From positions 1 to 44,780 of the forward strand of contig NZ_LMPT01000011.1 in NCBI RefSeq assembly GCF_001424425.1: 44,780 nucleotides of DNA, written 5' to 3'. The stretch's first letter is position 1. Each line of letters begins with the position of its first letter. This DNA is from Acidovorax sp. Leaf191. Its GTDB lineage: Bacteria; Pseudomonadota; Gammaproteobacteria; Burkholderiales; Burkholderiaceae_C. This document shows positions 41,737 through 44,780 of this stretch, in pieces. The position numbers and the translations under genes were made by a program. The notes beneath the pieces were generated by a model, which saw nothing but the letters and a program-made list of their open reading frames with translations, was not told where the DNA came from and did not search any database.

Positions 41737-42980
41737 CTACCGCAACTGGCGCGGCGCTCCCGCAGCGGGCAGGGCCGGCGCTGCCTGTCCAACGCCACCG
41801 CCACCGTGCCCTGCCTGCAACTGAAAGGCTGCCACCACCTGCTGCAGGTCGTGGGCCTGATGCTGCAGCGCGGCGGCTGCTGCCGTGGCTTCCTCCACCA
41901 GTGCTGCGTTCTGCTGCGTGCCCTGGTCCATCTGCGCCACGGCCTGGTTGATCTGCTCGATGCCGTCGGTCTGCTCGCGGCTGGCCTGGCTGATCTCCTC
42001 GATCACCGACGACACGCGCTGCACGCTGTCCACCACGTTCTGCATGGTGGTTCCTCGGCCGACCGGCCGATGAGCGCCTTGATCTCCTTGGCCGCCTCGG
42101 ACGAGCGCTGCGCCAGGCTGCGCACCTCGCTGGCCACCACCGCAAAGCCCCGGCCCTGTTCGCCTGCGCGCGCGGCCTCCACCGCAGCGTTCAGCGCGAG
42201 GATGTTGGTCTGGAACGCAATGCCCTCGATCACCCCGGTGATGTCCGACACCTTGCGCGACGACGCATCGATGGAGCCCATGGTCAGCACCACCTTCTCG
42301 ACCACCGCGCCGCCCTGGCGTGCTACCTCGGAGGCCGACTGCGCGAGCACGCTGGCCTGGCGCGCGTTGTCGGCGTTCTGCTTCACGTTGGACGTCATCT
42401 CTTCCATCGACGCGGCCGTTTGCGCCAGCGCGCTGGCCTGCGACTCGGTGCGGCCTGACAGGTCGTGGTTGCCCAGCGCGATCTCCCGCGATGCGCTGGC
42501 GATGTGCTCGGTACCGTCGCGCACGCGCTGCACGATGCGGTGCAGGCTGTCGCGCATGGCCTGCATGTCCAGCATCAGGCTCGACTGGTCGCCCGTGCGG
42601 GTGGCCACGTCCACCGACAAATCGCCTTCGGAGATGCTGCGCGCAATGGTGCGGGCATAACCGGGCTCGCCGCCCAGCTGGCGCAGCGGGGTGCGCGCGA
42701 TCAGCGTGCCCTCCACCAGCAGCGCCGCGCCCAGCGCCAGCGCTATGGCGCAAAAGCCCAGGGCGCGCTTCCAGATGGCTGCATCCACGGTGTCGATGTA
42801 CACGCCCGAGCCGATCACCCAGCCCCAGGGCGCAAAGCCTTTGACGTACGAGGTCTTCTCCACCGGCGTGTCGCTGCCCGCCTTGGGTCACAGATAGGGC
42901 ACGAACCCCGCACCGTTGGCCTGCACCATGCGCACGAAGTCCACGAACAGCTGCTTGCCGTTCGGGTCCTTGTTGGCGGT
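41737..42980 (-). pseudogene. Methyl-accepting chemotaxis protein, broken three ways
   Basis: The minus strand encodes an MCP: a Cache-like part (DPNGKQLFVDFVRMVQANGAGF), a membrane helix ([19 protein letters not shown]), a HAMP segment and the signalling hairpin ([43 protein letters not shown]). Three lesions are visible. First, an in-frame TGA at 42888-42890 replaces the Trp expected in VPYLWPKAG. Second, near 42045-42060 the frame changes after IGRSAEE and continues in another frame as [13 protein letters not shown], consistent with a short out-of-frame deletion. Third, the N-terminus, signal helix and half of the Cache domain are missing: homology stops at about 42980, just before the AT-rich region. 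The gene is therefore non-functional unless sequence errors explain two of the lesions. Confidence 0.88.
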
Positions 42981-43089
42981 CAGGCAACTCGCTCGGCACA
43001 AACCCGCACTGCCGCTGGCGGGGCTGGAAAACTTGTTATGAATCCAAGCAATTAAATATTATTAAGGTTTCTCGGCAATAAAAATGATT
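42981..43089. other. Junction from GC-rich chromosome to AT-rich island
   Basis: Chemoreceptor homology ends near 42980. Base composition falls abruptly at about 43035 (TTGTTATGAATCCAAGCAATT onward in feel, AT-dominated). I see no integrase, tRNA or clean direct repeat at the boundary. Confidence 0.6.
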
Positions 43090-43578
43090 TTATTCGCAAC
43101 TCTTTTTATGCTTATTTATTCGAAAGACTCCATCTGATGGGAGCATGACATCTTCTCCATCGGTGCCCGCTCTTGCCGAATAATTCCAGAAAATCAGGGT
43201 AGAGTTTTCTTTGGTGATCTTGCAATGATGTTTCATGAAGTATTTGATTTGGATGTTTCGTGTTACTGATCCTTGGGGCGGGATTTCAATGAAATTGGGA
43301 TTGGAGCCAATTGGATAATATAGGGGAATCCTATTTAGTGCTTCCGTTTCTTCGAATCCTGAGAAATTAATTCCACGAACAAGCAGCGAGAATGGTGCTG
43401 CATCTTCTCTAATTTTTAAAATGTGTGAAGATTTATTTTGCAATGTTATTGCTAACTCTTCATTGGCATCATTGTATTTAATATAAATTTTGTAATCTAT
43501 AATGTTACTTGATGTCTCGCCGCTGAAAGAGATCTCGGTGAATGAAACAATAATTAATGTTAAAAGTAGTTTAAGCAT
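43090..43578 (-). CDS. Secreted hypothetical protein, AT-rich island
   Basis: 162 residues. The N-terminus MLKLLLTLIIVSFTEISFSG is a Sec signal peptide, so the product is periplasmic or exported. The rest is rich in beta-type patterns: YKIYIKYNDANEELAITLQN, FSLLVRGINFSG, IEIPPQGSVTRNIQIKY, and ENSTLIFWNYSARAG, suggesting an Ig-like sandwich. No known family recognised. It sits downstream of the second secreted gene and the transpeptidase-like fragment on the same strand. It could be a further immunity-type protein, by position only. Confidence 0.65.
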   Translation of the reverse strand: MLKLLLTLIIVSFTEISFSGETSSNIIDYKIYIKYNDANEELAITLQNKSSHILKIREDAAPFSLLVRGINFSGFEETEALNRIPLYYPIGSNPNFIEIPPQGSVTRNIQIKYFMKHHCKITKENSTLIFWNYSARAGTDGEDVMLPSDGVFRINKHKKSCE

Positions 43579-43807
43579 TTTATTTTGGATGTGTGCATCG
43601 ATTGCCCTTTCTTAACTGTATTTTGTCTCTATTCTTATTTCTTGCTAATCTTCGAAATATTTATTGCTTATTGAGTGACCCACGTTTGTGTCACATGTAA
43701 AAACTGGCTTTGTATTTTTCCGGATTTTTTTAAAAAGCGTCTTCAATTTTTTTCATCGACTCGCCGGTGTGTTTTCCCTCTTTATCCAAGGCCGTTTAAT
43801 TGAGGGT

Positions 43808-44197
43808 TTATTGCCCGCTTTGAGTGAAGTACAGATTCTTAGGTTGATCAGCGTTGTTGTTTGAGAAGTATTCAATGTAAGCCGCTTCTGGTTTGGCGGA
43901 GTTTCTGCAAAATTTATACCAAATTCTCACTGCAATTCCGATGTTGAGTTTTTTAATTTCTTCATCTCCCCCAAAGGCGGAATATGCGTGTTCTAGCCTG
44001 CTTAGGCGGATGCTCACTAGTTTATTGCTGGCGTAATCTTTTACAATGATCTTTTGTTCATTTTTTTGTATCAAGTGTCCCGCTAAATTTCTGTCCGAAA
44101 TTTTTTCTTCGCTACCATCCGGTACGGGATAAACACATTTTGCATTTGAAAATGTTGCAAAAAATATTGTTAATATAAAAATATGTGTTTTTTTCAT
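43808..44197 (-). CDS. Secreted hypothetical protein, candidate immunity protein
   Basis: 129 residues. MKKTHIFILTIFFATFSNA is a clear signal peptide, predicting a periplasmic location. The mature part has Cys residues in KCVYPVPDGS and YKFCRN and alternating strands (KIIVKDYASNKLVSIRLSRL, IAVRIWYKF). Family not recognised. It starts 25 bp after the end of the L,D-transpeptidase-like frame on the same strand. Immunity to a peptidoglycan-acting effector must act in the periplasm, so a signal peptide in this position fits an immunity role; this is inference. Confidence 0.65.
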   Translation of the reverse strand: MKKTHIFILTIFFATFSNAKCVYPVPDGSEEKISDRNLAGHLIQKNEQKIIVKDYASNKLVSIRLSRLEHAYSAFGGDEEIKKLNIGIAVRIWYKFCRNSAKPEAAYIEYFSNNNADQPKNLYFTQSGQ

Positions 44198-44222
44198 TTA
44201 TTAATCAAATGGTAAATTTTTT

Positions 44223-44641
44223 TTATATGCGGTTATTGATTTTTTTTGCCGAAGTTTTTCCGCTATTGGGTATTTCACCATTACTAACATAGTCTATTGA
44301 ACTGTTGGGGTTGTTTGCTTTAAAACTCTCTGATTTTTTACACAGATTTTCAACATCTTCGTTTTGCGCCCGGGTGCACCCCAGGGTTGCGTTCCAGCCT
44401 TGGCGGGCAGATAGTGGTTCCTTTAGGCCTGAACCTCCTCCATGAATCCACCGCCCTCTATCGTCTGTTGTTCTCCATTTGGCGGTTCCGAATGCTTTGC
44501 TGGATTTTGGGTATTCGCAATAGGTGAATTTTCCAGTATATTCGCCTGAAGCCCCATCTTTCGACAACTAGCGGGGTTGGCTTCGTCGGGTAGTTGCTGC
44601 GATGCTTTAAATACAGTCTTTATAGAAAGAACAGGCTGCAA
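44223..44641 (-). pseudogene. L,D-transpeptidase-like domain, apparently frameshifted
   Basis: From 44567 to 44223 the minus strand reads SKDGASGEYTGKFTYCEY at the start, then KAFGTAKWRTTDDRGRWIHG and, 20 residues on, TLGCTRAQNEDV. The His (residue 42 from the first codon), followed by a GC-R pattern with Cys64, matches the HG...GCxR catalytic signature of L,D-transpeptidase/DUF2778-like domains, which act on peptidoglycan peptides. There is no ATG; a TAG lies directly upstream of a TTG, with no ribosome site. In the adjacent frame 44641-44560 reads KASQQLPDEANPASCRK, and restoring one base near 44556-44560 would join this to DGASGEYTG. The gene is therefore frameshifted or truncated, unless a sequencing error is responsible. 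Such domains occur as type VI secretion or polymorphic-toxin effectors. Confidence 0.55.
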
Positions 44642-44780
44642 TAAAAAATATCATAAAATAAATAGGTATAAAAGCTAACCCCGCAATAATCCAATTTTTC
44701 AATCCATATTTAAGTCCAAAAATGTAAGTGAGAGCTATTATTGAGAGTGATAATAAATCTCTTTGTACGTCATTATTAAT
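44607..44780 (-). CDS. C-terminal end of a membrane protein, partial
   Basis: The gene enters from the right edge, reading from 44780. The residues contain two hydrophobic segments, LLSLSIIALTYIFGL and NWIIAGLAFIPIYFMIFFIAA, then FYKDCI and a TAA stop at 44607-44609. It could be an unrelated small membrane gene, or the N-terminal part of the transpeptidase-like gene separated by a second frame change. The window ends too soon to decide. Confidence 0.5.
   Translation of the reverse strand: MNNDVQRDLLSLSIIALTYIFGLKYGLKNWIIAGLAFIPIYFMIFFIAACSFYKDCI

Noticed and set aside
43036..44780. Complete type VI secretion cluster
   Set aside because: No VgrG, Hcp, PAAR or Tss gene is visible; only an effector-like domain and secreted proteins are present.

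Overview
The window looks like the chromosome of a GC-rich betaproteobacterium of the family Comamonadaceae, most like Acidovorax or a close relative. This is an inference from three things: the very high GC and strong third-position bias of nearly all genes, the gene order DUF3579 - argD - argF - AAA ATPase - rpsT / murJ - SirB1-like, and six scattered copies of a short hairpin repeat that I recall as common in Comamonadaceae genomes. Positions 1-43,000 are mostly ordinary chromosome. Two stretches differ: about 12.2-17.1 kb is less GC-rich and carries an IS remnant, and 43.04-44.78 kb is strongly AT-rich and looks foreign.

Layout. 0-2.7 kb: the end of one EAL protein and a complete PAS-GGDEF-EAL c-di-GMP enzyme, translationally coupled. 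2.9-7.4 kb: FAD aromatic-type monooxygenase; an atypical carbamoyltransferase-like gene overlapping a merR gene, facing a small membrane protein across a three-arm dyad operator; an MFS exporter. 8.0-11.7 kb: MliC-type lipoprotein and the tryptophan-to-anthranilate operon kynB-kynU-kynA, with a dispersed repeat in each spacer. 12.2-17.1 kb: a 1261-residue membrane M48 metalloprotease, small unknown ORFs, an IS3-family remnant and perfect inverted repeats. 17.1-19.7 kb: Fur-box-led feoA-feoB plus a Cys-rich FeoB-associated membrane peptide. 19.8-24.4 kb: OmpR/QseBC-type two-component system diverging from a TonB-dependent receptor. 24.4-33 kb: GNAT, HD-type protein, argF and argD (with a duplicated argF 3' end next to a palindromic insert), DUF3579, AAA ATPase, rpsT, murJ, SirB1-like protein. 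33-37.4 kb: ParB-like protein, ZntB/CorA transporter, polyphosphate kinase 2 behind a three-unit Pho box, and a degenerate receiver plus GAF pair. 37.5-41.6 kb: a tightly overlapped operon of nitrilase-superfamily hydrolase, DJ-1/PfpI protein and GlxA/AraC regulator, then a PHB-depolymerase-like esterase. 41.7-43.0 kb: a methyl-accepting chemotaxis gene broken three ways. 43.0-44.8 kb: AT-rich island with a frameshifted L,D-transpeptidase-like domain and two signal-peptide proteins, which I read as a candidate peptidoglycan-targeting effector plus periplasmic immunity locus.

How genes work together. Iron: Fur-controlled ferrous uptake (Feo) lies beside a two-component system and an outer-membrane receptor. 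Phosphate: ppk2 carries Pho-box-like repeats. Arginine: argD and argF overlap by ATGA. Tryptophan: kynBUA degrade tryptophan to anthranilate. Coupled stop/start overlaps (ATGA) join many pairs: EAL/GGDEF-EAL, feoA/feoB, RR/HK, argD/argF, GAF/receiver, nitrilase/PfpI.

The observations most worth a second look are the AT-rich effector/immunity-like island abutting the decayed chemoreceptor, the 48-bp duplicated argF end flanking a palindromic insert, the three-arm MerR-type dyad beside an atypical carbamoyltransferase, the Pho box before ppk2, and the nitrilase-PfpI-AraC operon.
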